The notes below the pieces were generated by a model, which did not search any database, was not told the origin of the DNA, and worked only from the letters and a program-made list of their open reading frames with translations. From positions 57,314,019-57,378,018 of the forward strand of contig OY735209.1 in the NCBI GenBank assembly GCA_963457665.1: 64,000 bases of DNA. Direction: 5' to 3'. Positions 52,600 through 63,199 of the stretch are shown in pieces (position 1 is the stretch's first letter; each line of letters begins with the position of its first letter). This DNA is from Thysanoteuthis rhombus. Taxonomy: Eukaryota; Mollusca; Cephalopoda; Oegopsida; Thysanoteuthidae. Position numbers and translations under genes: made by a program.

Positions 52600-53065
52600 T
52601 AAAAATGCAGAGAAAAAGAAAGAAAAGTTATAAATAAAGAAAAATGAAAGACAGATCAATAATAATAGCGGGCAGACAGAATCTTGTCATAAATAAACAT
52701 TTTTCCATTTCAAGTATATCTGTTCAAGAATTAAATGTTTGAGATGAAGCTCTTAAGCAGCAAGAGAAATAGCTGTTTACTTTTTTACCCAGTTAGAATG
52801 GTTGGCTGAAACATTTCAATACGTGAAAACCATGAACTGTCACGAAAGCATCTAAAAACAGTTGGCTGTCTAAATGAAGATTAGTTGATTGATAAGTTTT
52901 AAAAAACATTCCACATTTGTTATGAAGTTTTCAAGACAAAACTAAACAAACTATGATAAAAGTCAAAACGATATAGTCTGGCTGTTTGGAAGATTCTGTT
53001 GGAATCGTGAGAGCCAGGAATGTTGTTCATTTAGACACTTTCTAACTCCAATACTAAAAGGAAAA
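52600..53065. other. No recognisable feature
   Basis: AT-rich, no frames or repeats of note. Confidence 0.4.
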
Positions 53066-53069
53066 TTGG

Positions 53070-54245
53070 CCAAATGGTCATTTCTGAGAAATGCCTGCCA
53101 TCTTGAATTTTCATGGAAATTTTCCTCTGTCCATTGTCCACAATGATATCTTAATAAGTAATTAATTGATTTCAATAGGATAAATGGGGGTGGTCAAATT
53201 TTTGGGTGGATCAAGGGGTATTTCTTTGAAAGATATTTTTCTGTTTTTTCTATACACTTACATACAAGTTCATGACCGTTCATTCTCCGAAAATTCTCAA
53301 TGAAAATTTGTAGAAGAGTACACAATAGGGAACAGAAGGAGTAATTGAATTTTAAGATGAAATGATGCATAATTACCTCCCTTACGTCGTAGTTATATGC
53401 CCACACCACGAAATTTCATAATTGTCTACACAATATTTCCCAAAGTTCTGAATGAATTTCAATAGAATTTTATGGAAGTGTTGACGATAGTCCATAGAAA
53501 TTAAATCTTTAAGTGGATCCATGCACAATTACTTCTCCAGCATAATAGTTACATGTCCACACCACATAGAATCACCAAAATTTCATGACTGTCAACACGT
53601 TATCTCCTTAAGTTCTCGATGAATTTCAATTACATTCAGTAGAAACATGGAGAATAGGCTATGGATTGAGATTAAATCTTTTAGTTAATTCAAGCATTAT
53701 TACCTTTCACAATCCATAGTTATATATCCATTGCATATAATGTCACCAAAATTTCACGTCTATCCTCACGATATCTCCAAAAGCAGTCAATGAATTTTAA
53801 TTAGATTTTTGGGAAGCATGGACAATGGGACATCGGAGTAGAGATTAAATGGACGGATCCATGCAAAATTATTTTTCCATCCGTCATATGTTCCTATAAT
53901 ATTCTATCTGAACTTTTTTTAGCAGCTAGACTAGAATGTAATCGCTTCTTCCGTATCCTGTTATGCACTCTTGCACAAAATTTAACTGAAATTCATTGAG
54001 AACCTTTTGGAGAGTATTGATAGTCATGACTGTACATGTGGCTGTATGGAAAGAAAACGGAAAAATATCAATGAAAAGAAATATCTCTAGATTCACCCCC
54101 CAATTCAATGAACCCTTCCCTACCCCATTATCTATCCCTCCACAAAATATCATTGAAATTCATTGATTACTTTCGGAGATATCTTTGTGGACAGATAGAC
54201 AGAAGAAAATTCCCATGACAATCCAAGATGGCGGGCACTCTCAGA
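53070..54245. repeat. Long inverted repeat with internal ~165-bp tandem units
   Basis: Arms 53070-53375 and 53925-54245 (reverse complement) align along about 300 bp: 'ggtcatttctgaga', 'tgccngccatcttg', 'tcatggnaattttcntctgtc', 'gatatttttctgttttttct' / 'gatatttttccgttttcttt', and 'aagagtacacaataggga' / 'aagagtgcataacaggat'. Inside, 53390, 53549 and 53717 begin similar units ('agttatatgcccacaccacg', 'agttacatgtccacaccaca', 'agttatatatccattgcata') about 160-168 bp apart; the arms themselves contain a diverged unit each. The structure fits a non-autonomous DNA element with long terminal repeats. Confidence 0.85.
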
Positions 54246-54249
54246 AATG

Positions 54250-55100
54250 ACCCCTACTCAAACCATGTGACCCTGGTTCCTCACTAATTGAGAAAGAAAC
54301 ACCTTTCCTCTGGAGAAAAAGACCAACAACTAAGAATTATGAAAGACTAAAGTATTGCTCATCATATGACAGTTCTAATGTTGGGAAGATACTTTTGCCA
54401 TTGTGGGTAAAATCAGGGAAATGATATATAAAGCAATATTCCACCAGAGGGGAATGATTCTTGAAAAACAGGTTTCACAGCCGAGAGTTGGCTCAAGCTA
54501 GATATAAATAAAAGAACTTGGAAAATCAGAAATCCCAAGGTGATATAATTTGAAAATTTAATGTATCTTTATATCTCATAGATTATATGATTTACATATT
54601 AGAAAAAAAAACTTGTTTAATATTGTGTTAAATCATATAGAAATGATTTTGTACATCTTTCTCTGAAAATAGTAAGTTCAATACCCATTGATAAGTAGCA
54701 AAAGACAGAATTCTAAGTAGAATTATTCTGTGTGTCCACGTGCATGCATGGGTTTCAGGTTGGTCCGAATAGGCTAGATCTGGCAAAAGGGAGAGAGATA
54801 AAAAGAGAAAGAGATTGAAGACAGTGATTACTAATAAAGGTACTTAAAAACCTTCATTTTTGTACCACTACTAGATAACTCTTATGGATTGTTGTAAAAA
54901 GGTACAAAATGTACCCTTATCAAGGTACATTTTTTGTTGGATTCTATACTTGAAAGAATATACAAATAGAGGATTTTCTCTCAAGATCTAGTTTTTTGTC
55001 CACTTTCAACAACCAATTTGCCACCAAGAATCAATAAAACCAATAAACATTACGATGATACACAAAGATGATTTCCTCCAGTATATAAAAATCAATAACT
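54250..55100. other. No clear gene; short inverted words at 54895-54935
   Basis: 'ggtacaaaatgtacc' and 'ggtacattttttg' near 54900-54935 form a small repeat cluster of GGTAC words. Confidence 0.4.
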
Positions 55101-55160
55101 TTGTGTATGTGTGTGTGCGTGTGTGTGTGTGCATGCATGTGTGCGTGTGTGTGTGTATAA
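55100..55160. repeat. (TG)n microsatellite with GC interruptions
   Basis: About 27 TG-type units with TGTGCG and GCATGC breaks. Confidence 0.93.
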
Positions 55161-55215
55161 GTTGCATTACCATATTATTGAATTTGCCAGATCACATAGT
55201 CTTCTGTCTTCAAAA

Positions 55216-55255
55216 GACAACCTTTGGGGATTTGGGTACAGCTGCAAGAAAGAAA
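55216..55255 (+). other. Exon-like segment (weak candidate)
   Basis: 'cttctgtcttcaaaag' precedes ACAACCTTTGGGGATTTGGG... reading TTFGDLGTAARKK, followed by 'ggtaatat'. The acceptor is AAG, which is uncommon, and the donor is only fair. The F-x-D-L-G-x-x-A-R pattern resembles the N-terminus of mitochondrial porin (VDAC), but the match is only six or seven residues and may be chance. Confidence 0.15.
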
Positions 55256-55264
55256 GGTAATATA

Positions 55265-56010
55265 TGAAAATACAAATTGTGAAACCATAGAATGTAACTC
55301 ATCACAAGGCAAAACACAATGCAGAGAAAGATATCTCTTATTTATTCTTTGCGTGTACCAAGAGAGACACCCATATTTTTAGAATACAGAATGGTGCTGG
55401 AGCAAAAATCAGTAAAAATGCATGAAAATGCCAACTTGGATGGATATCATTTTGCCACAATCCAAATCTCCTCTCTCCTCTGGTTTTATCTGTTTATCTT
55501 AGCTGGTTTTCACTTATAGCTTTCCCTATCAGTCTTAATTTTAATTTTTGTATCTCACCAAGAGGCTTCATCAGATTCCAGCATTATTGTTCCATCTGAC
55601 ACATTGCCATATCTTTATCATAGGCCATTCTCCCTCTTACCGATGGGCCACTTCAGTTTCCAGCATTATCTGATTCCACATCACAACTAGTTACATGTGC
55701 CACTATGTCTTCCTTCAATATTTGGTTGATTTCTTCCATATTCTGTGAATGCCCCAAGAATTGCTCAAGGCATTCAGGTCATACTGAATGAAGGATGTAC
55801 CAAAAAGAATTGAATCATAAGCTTATGAAAAATGAAACAATTTACTATCTATGAAATTTTGAGAATTTTCAAGATGCTTGTAAAAATGCTACATCTAATG
55901 TATAAAATAAATGAATCATTCAGGAAAAATTATTTTGCTTTTGCCCCAAAGAAATCTTTTTAAGCATTGTAATCGCAGGTTAATAAATATAGTATATCTC
56001 GGAATTTTTG
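55265..56010. other. No recognisable feature
   Basis: Contains two similar words 'cagattccagcattattgtt' (55570) and 'cagtttccagcattatctga' (55647), and no long frame. Confidence 0.4.
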
Positions 56011-56014
56011 AGAT

Positions 56015-56430
56015 GAGGTATTATTATTATTTCTATTGATATTCGGACCATCCTCATCTTGGTTGTTTTTCATACAACGTTTCGGCCGTTGCACTCTACG
56101 GCCTTTGTCAGGTATCATCTGGTAGATTTGGGGAAGTAACGAACCGAACCCTTTATTTATCCGACGGGGGTATATTGACCGTACTCCCCTCTTAGCATTA
56201 GTAGTATTGTTATATTGTCTCACAATAGGATCGAACCAGAACCATCAGATTACTTTACAGTAATTTGTCTGATGCTGTAACCGCTGCGCTATGTGTCCAT
56301 GTGGATAAATAAAGGGTTCGGTTCATTACTTCCCCAAATCTACCAGATGATACCTGACGAAGACCGAAGCTTTGTATAAAAAACAACCAAGATGAGGATG
56401 GTCCGAATATTAATAGAAATAATAATAAAT
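56015..56430 (-). mobile_element. Foldback element (family F) with tRNA-like centre
   Basis: Arms 56020-56162 and 56303-56430 are inverted copies: 'ttcggaccatcctcatcttg', 'gttgtttttcatacaacgtt', 'aggtatcatctggtagattt' and 'gggaagtaacgaaccgaacc' recur reversed. The left arm has 17 more bases ('gttgcactctacggcc' part). Between them, on the minus strand, TAGCGCAGCGGTTACAGC (about 56274-56291) is a near-consensus A box and TCTGGTTCGATCCTATTG (about 56223-56240) a near-consensus B box. Thus a tRNA-derived promoter sits inside a palindrome. It could be two opposed SINE copies joined at the head, or a SINE family whose template was folded. Confidence 0.85.
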
Positions 56431-56439
56431 ATAGGTTGA

Positions 56440-56780
56440 TTCAAAACTTCCCAGTACTATTTTTTTACTCAATGTTAGGAGAATCTCGTAGTGACATTGA
56501 ATTTTACTCAGATCTTTATTGCTTCAAGAATTGTTTGCAAAAAAGTAATAATTTTATTTTCTTCTGGTGAAAATCATGACTTGATTTTGATATGGCATGG
56601 CATTCATTATCAATGGTTTGTGCTACAAGTAAATGATCGCAGTATACAATCTCTTTCACCTTCCACAAAAAGTGCAGCAGATTTCATTTGTCAAAATCAT
56701 TTGACAACGTAATGATCAGTATGATACTCAGGAGAATATACAGCAATCATTATTGATTACCAGTTCTGTCAAGACAGGAA
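56440..56780. other. No recognisable feature
   Basis: A 73-codon frame at 56491-56712 without a known motif. Confidence 0.4.
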
Positions 56781-56784
56781 AGAA

Positions 56785-57125
56785 ACAGGTCTGGTTAGTC
56801 AATCAATAGATATGTGACCAATGTCTTTTGGCAGCATACTGTGTTGGGTATGATCAATTAAAAAATTGGAAAAAGGAATGATTAATGAATAAGTAACTTC
56901 TCTTGCCTTTCGTTAAATCACTAAAAAGTTTGAATTTTTTCAAAAAATGATCATTAACACTGCTTGATAAAAAGTAAGTGGTCAATTTAGTATAGGTTTA
57001 CATTGTAAATTGACCCCACCAAGGGAGGGATAGAAAAGCAAAAAAAGTTTTTTTCTAGATGTAATAAGGAGTAAATTTTTAAATCTTTGGTCTTCTAGCT
57101 ATGTTGCAGTGTGATACTACATTTG
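56785..57125 (+). repeat. Dispersed family A copy
   Basis: Starts 'ggtctggttagtcaatcaat', includes 'ccaatgtcttttggcagcat' and 'gataagtaagt'-like and 'tctagctatgttgcag'. Close to 12062-12415 in its first 120 bp. Confidence 0.85.
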
Positions 57126-57244
57126 GTCAAGGGAGGTTTTACTTCATAAATTAATTTCATAGAGACACAACAGGGCATTTGGGATTTTACAAGTCAGTTG
57201 GAACCACTAAAGTTTGGATTCTGAATGATATTTTTCTTTTAAAG

Positions 57245-57545
57245 ATAATGTGAAGTGTAAGTGGTTGGAACTGAACTAATTGATAGACAAAACCAAAAAT
57301 CTTGTCTTACCCAATGAGAAAAATAAATGTTTCTTTTCCTGGGAATAGAGAAAGTTTAAAAAAACCAAAAATCACTTCTGGGTCAGTTGTTGAGAAAATA
57401 GGACCAATAACTCTGATTGTTGGCTGGAGAAATTCTGAGAACACTGGAAAATCAGGAATAGATAAATTCCTAAGATATGTCTCCATCTGATCCAGAGACC
57501 TTTGTCAGTTACATACCACCTGAAGGTAAAACTATACTGATCACA
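57245..57545 (+). repeat. Family D copy
   Basis: Third copy of the repeat at 27500-27660 (inverted) and 27958-28215. A 62-codon frame reads VGWRNSENTGKSGIDKFLRY over the conserved part, in a different phase from the LELNLLIDNA reading. Confidence 0.75.
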
Positions 57546-57549
57546 GCCA

Positions 57550-58105
57550 GGTAAGATAAGAAAAATAAGATAATTGTATGGAGCAATAAGCTCCTTTGAT
57601 TGGTTGGTCATGTGACATAAAGAAATTGAAACATCCTTTTGGTGGCAATGTGATGTCTGCAGCCAATCAAATCCTGTGGTGGGAGTAAAAGAGGATGATT
57701 TTGTCGATTCTGCAGAATTGTGTAGGCGTTGGATTAATTATTCAGACTAGAATTGATTATGCCCTCTGAGACTCCCCTTGATTGATGATATTGATTGATA
57801 GAGGTTAGGAATTAGCCTAAAAGGCAGTTCTGGGCAGTGCCTTGCTGGAGAGGAATCTAAGGAGTTCTTTGGCAGAAGTTAGCCTAAACAGTACCTGCTG
57901 CTTCCATTACGATGATTTGACTTGAGAAGTTCTGGCTTGAAGTTGACCTGACAAAGTCCAAAAATAGCTTCCATTTCTAAGACTTGTCCTTACTACTACA
58001 CATTGATAGAATCACCAGACCAGTTGTAGTATCTTCAACGGAAAGGGTTAACTTGGATCTGTATCTGTCAACAATGAACCCTTTTTTTTCCTGTTATGAA
58101 TATAC
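57550..58105. other. No recognisable feature
   Basis: No frames above 65 codons; no matches seen. Confidence 0.4.
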
Positions 58106-58109
58106 ATTG

Positions 58110-58440
58110 TTTGATAATTTGGAATGCTCAATATCACATGGAGAGATCATAATACAGCACAGTATATCAGTAGAAAAATAGGATTTAGAGATATCAAAGA
58201 ATCTATTAGAAAACTCAAATGGCAATGGGTTGGCAGATAACTTCTGGACATAATGACTCACAATGTGGATCCCCAGACATAATATGTGAAACTATAACCA
58301 GTAGAAAATAAGATGGAATCACAAACTAGACAAGTTCAGAAAGTTCTGGCTCCCCAATGCCCATGGTGGAGAGATCTGGTGAATCTTGGGGAAAGTCTAT
58401 GTCCAACAACAGACACTGAAAGGTTGAAGATGATGATTAC
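58110..58440 (+). mobile_element. RTE-like LINE 3' end
   Basis: 'aatatcacatggagagatca', 'tcaaatggcaatgggttggc', 'aatgtggatccccagacata', 'ctagacaagttcagaaagtt' and 'ggggaaagtctatgtccaac' give the usual 3' region. Tail 'gatgatgatta' is short. A family A copy starts right at the tail. Confidence 0.88.
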
Positions 58441-58760
58441 TAAAATGTCTCAAAACAAATGTTAATGCTGCTGGATACAAACTAAGGGATCAATTTAACA
58501 TAAACTTACATTGCAAATCCCCCCCCCTGCCCAGTAAAAAAACTAATATGGGGATTTTTAAAAAAAAACAAAAAAAGTTTTTTCTAAACATGATAAAGAA
58601 TTAATGTTTAAATTTTCAGCACTACTACTCCACTGCCTGTACACATGATACATACATGAAAGCCAGCCAGCCAGCCAGCCAGCCAGCTAGACCAACTCAA
58701 AAACTGTACAACACTATGCCGACAGTTCTGGTTGATGGTTTGTAATAAATTGCAAAAGAA
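58441..58760 (+). repeat. Dispersed family A copy, 5'-truncated, with (CCAG)n
   Basis: Begins inside the family at 'atgtctcaaaacaaatgtta', passes 'aagggatcaatttaacataa' and 'ttgcaaatccccccccctgc', and has the AGCC/CCAG tetramer expanded to about six units at 58661-58687. Confidence 0.85.
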
Positions 58761-58769
58761 AATGTCTAC

Positions 58770-58820
58770 TTTTGAGATCATGCCTTTTCAAATAGCATTA
58801 GTGCAAAATGAATTGATGGC
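58770..58820 (+). repeat. Family B core, isolated
   Basis: 'gagatcatgccttttcaaat' and 'agcattagtgcaaaatgaat' match the core seen at 2226-2280. Confidence 0.5.
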
Positions 58821-58824
58821 CTAC

Positions 58825-61800
58825 TAGAAGAAAGCAGATTCTTGGTTCCATTTTCCAGTGATTCTCTGCTAATGTGAATTAGAAAAAAAAAACTGGTGTG
58901 TTTTCCAAGCAGACATTAATTGCATAAGTTTCTGTATTTTTACTTAATCTTGTCCGATCTTTCTGTCATAAGATCTCTAATTAATTAACAACGGTACAGT
59001 CACATGATACCATTTCACCTGATCTCGAAGTTTTGTTTGCTTTCTTCCGTAGATAATCAATCTTATTAGAAATTTCTGTTGTGAGTGAGACAACCGCTAT
59101 CAAGGAATACTAGCTCAACATCAGTGAGTGTCTCCAGTATTCACAGAAAAGCAAATACTGCTAATGAATAACATCTAAGATTCACTTTGTTATAATTGGC
59201 TCAGATGCAGCTAACAGTGATTGCAGCATACCATGATAGAAAAAGATCCAATGAACATGAAGGATGCAGATTTATGACTTGAAATAGACAGACTAGAGAT
59301 CAGATTCTGGATTACTCCACATAGATTCATGGTAAGTGAGAGAAACTGTGTATTTGAGCTTGACAAAGGGTTGAATCAGCAAATCCATTGTAGAATGGAT
59401 GTATTTTTAGAGGACTGATCTTACGCTCAGTGATCTTCAAGATGAGCATACTCTCCACTATACTATTGCAATTCTTTCTCTTTGTTGAAAAAGACCAACT
59501 TTAACCTTTTGAAACCTATTTAGTTGCCTAATGCCTGAATCAAAATGTCTATGAAGACTTTTAGAAGAGATCTATCACATATATATCCCATCAATCATAG
59601 AAACCTTGGGATATGTATGTCCCAGGAATCTTGAAAAGGTTAAATTGAGGCTGCATTTCTACAGCGTTTTGTAGGAACTGAAGTAAAATGAGAATGCTAA
59701 TGATTTTACCATCACAAGTATTTTAGACGTTTGTTTGATGAGGCAAAGTTTAACCTAAGTTCACTTCTTGTAGAAACTTTAACAAGGACTAAACACATTC
59801 TCAATGGCTTGTGAGAGCTGGATGATAACCACTCAACATTTACAAGTACTTTTATTGCTTTAAAGACAAAATTTTATTATTCTGCATTTTCTCTATTTGA
59901 GATTGACTTGATTTATTCTACAGTAAGATAAATCACTAAGAGGAAGAATATCTTTTAAAGGCCTGGAAAAATTTATGGATTCATTTGCTTGTAAATTTAA
60001 GGACACCATAGAATTGGAGAAAAAAACTTTTTTAAATCAAAACCACATTATCTATATTTGCAAAGTTTATTCCTGACAAATTTCTACTCCATTTTTTCAC
60101 TTGGTTATAAAATTGTAAATCAGATTGATAAGAGAAAAGTCCTTTTTCTTGTGTTATAAAAGAAAATAAAAAAACCAAATCAGCCGAGATGGCTGTATCA
60201 CTCATGAGATAAGGCAGAGAGATGCAGAAAATAACAGAGGGACTGATAATCCTTTACTTGTAGCAGTTACCAACTAGTCTGGAAATAATGGTGCTCTTCG
60301 ACTATTGGTGCCCAGAATAGTTTCCAATAATCTCTCTCAGCTTTTCAACTGAAAGGATTTTCAAATATGGCAGTTAATATTGCTAATCTACATCCATTTC
60401 AAATCAAAGTTCTTTTTATATATCTATCTATATACACAGGTTTCCCTTGCTATCTGAAAGTAAAGTGTTCCTCTAAAAGCCTTTCATAAGCTGAACTGGC
60501 ATGAAGTAAAGAAAAAATTACCCCTAATATTTTGGGGAATTTTTTGAGCATTCACAGACCCAAAAGATGGTGATGATGGTATGTTAGTCCGAATCATTTG
60601 ATGTTTGGGTGCTGGGAAGTACAGGAGACTTGGGTGTAGAGGTCCTTGTTGCTTAAAAAATTGGCAAAGCACAATCATTCAGCCCTGTGTTGGACTAAGC
60701 TGAGCTTTTGTTTGAATTTTTCTGATGAGGGAATATAATTATGTGAGGTTTTTTGCAGACTTGACTGTCTTAAGCTGAGCTTAATAAATATAAATATAAG
60801 TGTTTATAATGAATGATGACAATGTATTATTTATTCATTAGTGAAGGAAAAGTACTTTACTTATACCCTTATATATAGATGCGTCTTTGTCTGGCATTGG
60901 GCAACATGAAAAGAGTGGAAGATAGTGCTGATCAAGTCTTCCTAGTCAAGAAGGTCAGCATTTAGAATTCTGCTTTTAACTAGGGCTTAAGCACTGACCA
61001 CTAAAACTGGTGGGAAATATGCAAGTATCCTGACCTCTAAGAAGGCTTTTAGGCCCTCAAATATAATTGTACCTATTAATTTTCAACAAGTATTTTCTTT
61101 ATCATTCAGTTGCAACTCATTATCCCACAGGTGATGGAGTCTTGCGAATTCCATTCCGCATCTTTTATGGATAATTTTTTGAGCTGGATACTATAATCTT
61201 TTTCTGTGCCTGAATTATGATTTCTCAATTGTTTGATGGCCTCTTATCTTTAAACACCAGTTCCTGCCTTCAGGCAAGCCATGGACTGATCAGAGTTTTG
61301 CCGCAGTGCTCTGATAATTGCCTTCTCATTGGGCAATTTTATCCATCTGACACCTCAGGAAAACACAAAAAATTTCAATACTACTACTTAAATTGATTTG
61401 TTCAGTTATTGCACATTGCAATAAACGCTGATTCCTAAGCTCAACAACACAATCAAAATTGAACAGCTCTGGTCTTTATTCCATACTCTGCAGAATTGAC
61501 ACTATATTTATCAACAACAGAAACGAATGAATTAAAATTTGAACCCTTTATATCACATCAATTGTCAATGAATTAAAAGCATAGTAGCCATAAAAATATA
61601 CAATGATTTTTATTCTATCAAACTACTCAACTCATTATTACTTATAAACTCTTCAATACTGGACTGTGTTTATGGAGTGACCAACCCCGAAAATCAGAAA
61701 AAGTAATGAATTTATTCCAGATCAGTAATGAAATTTTCACTGGAGTTTAAAGACTGCATACAGAAAAGAAAAAAAAAATCTCTATTCATTTGTTTACATA

Positions 61801-62800
61801 ATGCCATAACATTAATGTTTCTGTCTAGCATAGAGTTTTTAGATAATCAGGAAAGGATTATAAATTCAACATAGAGAGAAAGTGAGAGATCTTCTTAGAA
61901 CTTCTATTCAAAAATTAGTTCTTTTGAGTTGATCCACTTCCAGTGGAATATTTTAATTTAATTTGCTGCTATTATTAAACAGGAGATTATGATGAACTCA
62001 ACTGACATCACAATCTAATAAGATCTGAAAAAATAATCAATATCAAAGGCGAATCTTTTAACTCATTCAGGCCAGGAATGCACATACGCACACTTCAAAT
62101 TTTGTAGCAATTTTGAATACTTAATGAAGTCGCATGACCATTATATTTGTCATGAATGAAATCCATATCTTATAACCTTCAAAATGATGTATGACTTCTC
62201 AGGGTGTCTTAGAAAAAGAGAAAAATTAAATCCATTCATTATGTTGTTGCTTTGTACACCTTAAAAATCCTCAGGCCTGAATGAGTTAATTTATGATCAG
62301 AGCAAATCCTCTTCAGTTGAATTTGAAGCTCACAGTTTGCCTTTAAGAGAGATTAATCAAAGTATGAGAGAAAAGATTGTGCTCAAAGACCCAGTAGTCA
62401 TGATTTAGACCATTAGATGGACTTAAATTCATCTCAGTAATCGAACCCTTTGCTTTTATGATGGCACTGCATTTACACATTTTCAGGCTTTTTATCAGTG
62501 ATGGACCAAGTGGGAGGGTAGAGAGGGGTGACACCATCAATGTGAGTGACAGTAAGATGACTACCCTAAAAATTTCCGTGTACTATGTGTGTCAAATTAT
62601 TATGCAAATATGTTTTTCCCTTCTAAATTCTGCAACAGTAGAAGAATTTTGATAATTGTTTACACAAAAATTATAGTATTATTCAGCAATGCCTGCAAAT
62701 ATTGAACTTTAATGTACAGGAGGTAAATAATATGCAATATTTTTTATGATTCCTCAATTTTCATTATGCCAAATTATTAACTATGGGTTTAGAACACAGT
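58825..62800. other. About 4 kb with no recognisable gene or repeat
   Basis: AT-rich sequence, frames below 66 codons. Minor items: a short tatcta/tatctatatac tract at 60415-60435, 'aggcctgaatgagtta' at 62272 echoing 'actcattcaggccaggaa' at 62061 (short inverted words about 200 bp apart). This is the quietest stretch of the window and could be host intron or intergenic DNA. Confidence 0.45.
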
Positions 62801-62802
62801 AA

Positions 62803-62805
<3 letters not shown>

Positions 62806-62862
<57 letters not shown>
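62806..62862. repeat. (TA)n microsatellite, tail of the S1 SINE
   Basis: About 28 TA units, directly joined to the 3' end of the inverted SINE. Confidence 0.96.
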
Positions 62863-62868
<6 letters not shown>

Positions 62869-63020
62869 GTCATCCATAGACAGCTGTATCGTTGTATTAC
62901 AACTCTTCAGTATGGCTATAGACTATCCATTATCCCATCCAGTACCACGAGGTAGGATTGAAACCTTCGCTTCAGACCCAGAGGCAGGCATCTTATCTCT
63001 GCCCCACAGAACTGGATATG
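62863..63020 (-). mobile_element. tRNA-derived SINE (family S1), inverted copy
   Basis: Reverse complement starts CCAGTTCTGTGGGGCAGAGA, has GCCTCTGGGTCTGAAGCGAA, a B-box-like AAGGTTTCAATCCTACC and CTCGTGGTACTGGATGGGAT, then the shared body to GTCTATGGATGACACAAT. B box is better kept than at 3172. A 111-codon forward frame crossing the (TA)n and the SINE is not a gene. Confidence 0.82.
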
Positions 63021-63199
63021 TATTGATTAAAACATTCAATAGCATACAGTCAGATTTGAAAAAGTTTAAACAAGCTATAAAAGCTCAAATACATGAAATA
63101 CTAAAGCCTATAAATTAACAGCAAGTAATTTTGAAAACAAAATCTTCAATATAAATCATTTGATTTGAAATGAAAGGTCTTTGCTCTTGAGTCACAGAT

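Noticed and set aside
62783-63118. 111-codon forward frame
   Set aside because: Crosses a (TA)n tract (Ile-Tyr repeat) and an inverted SINE.
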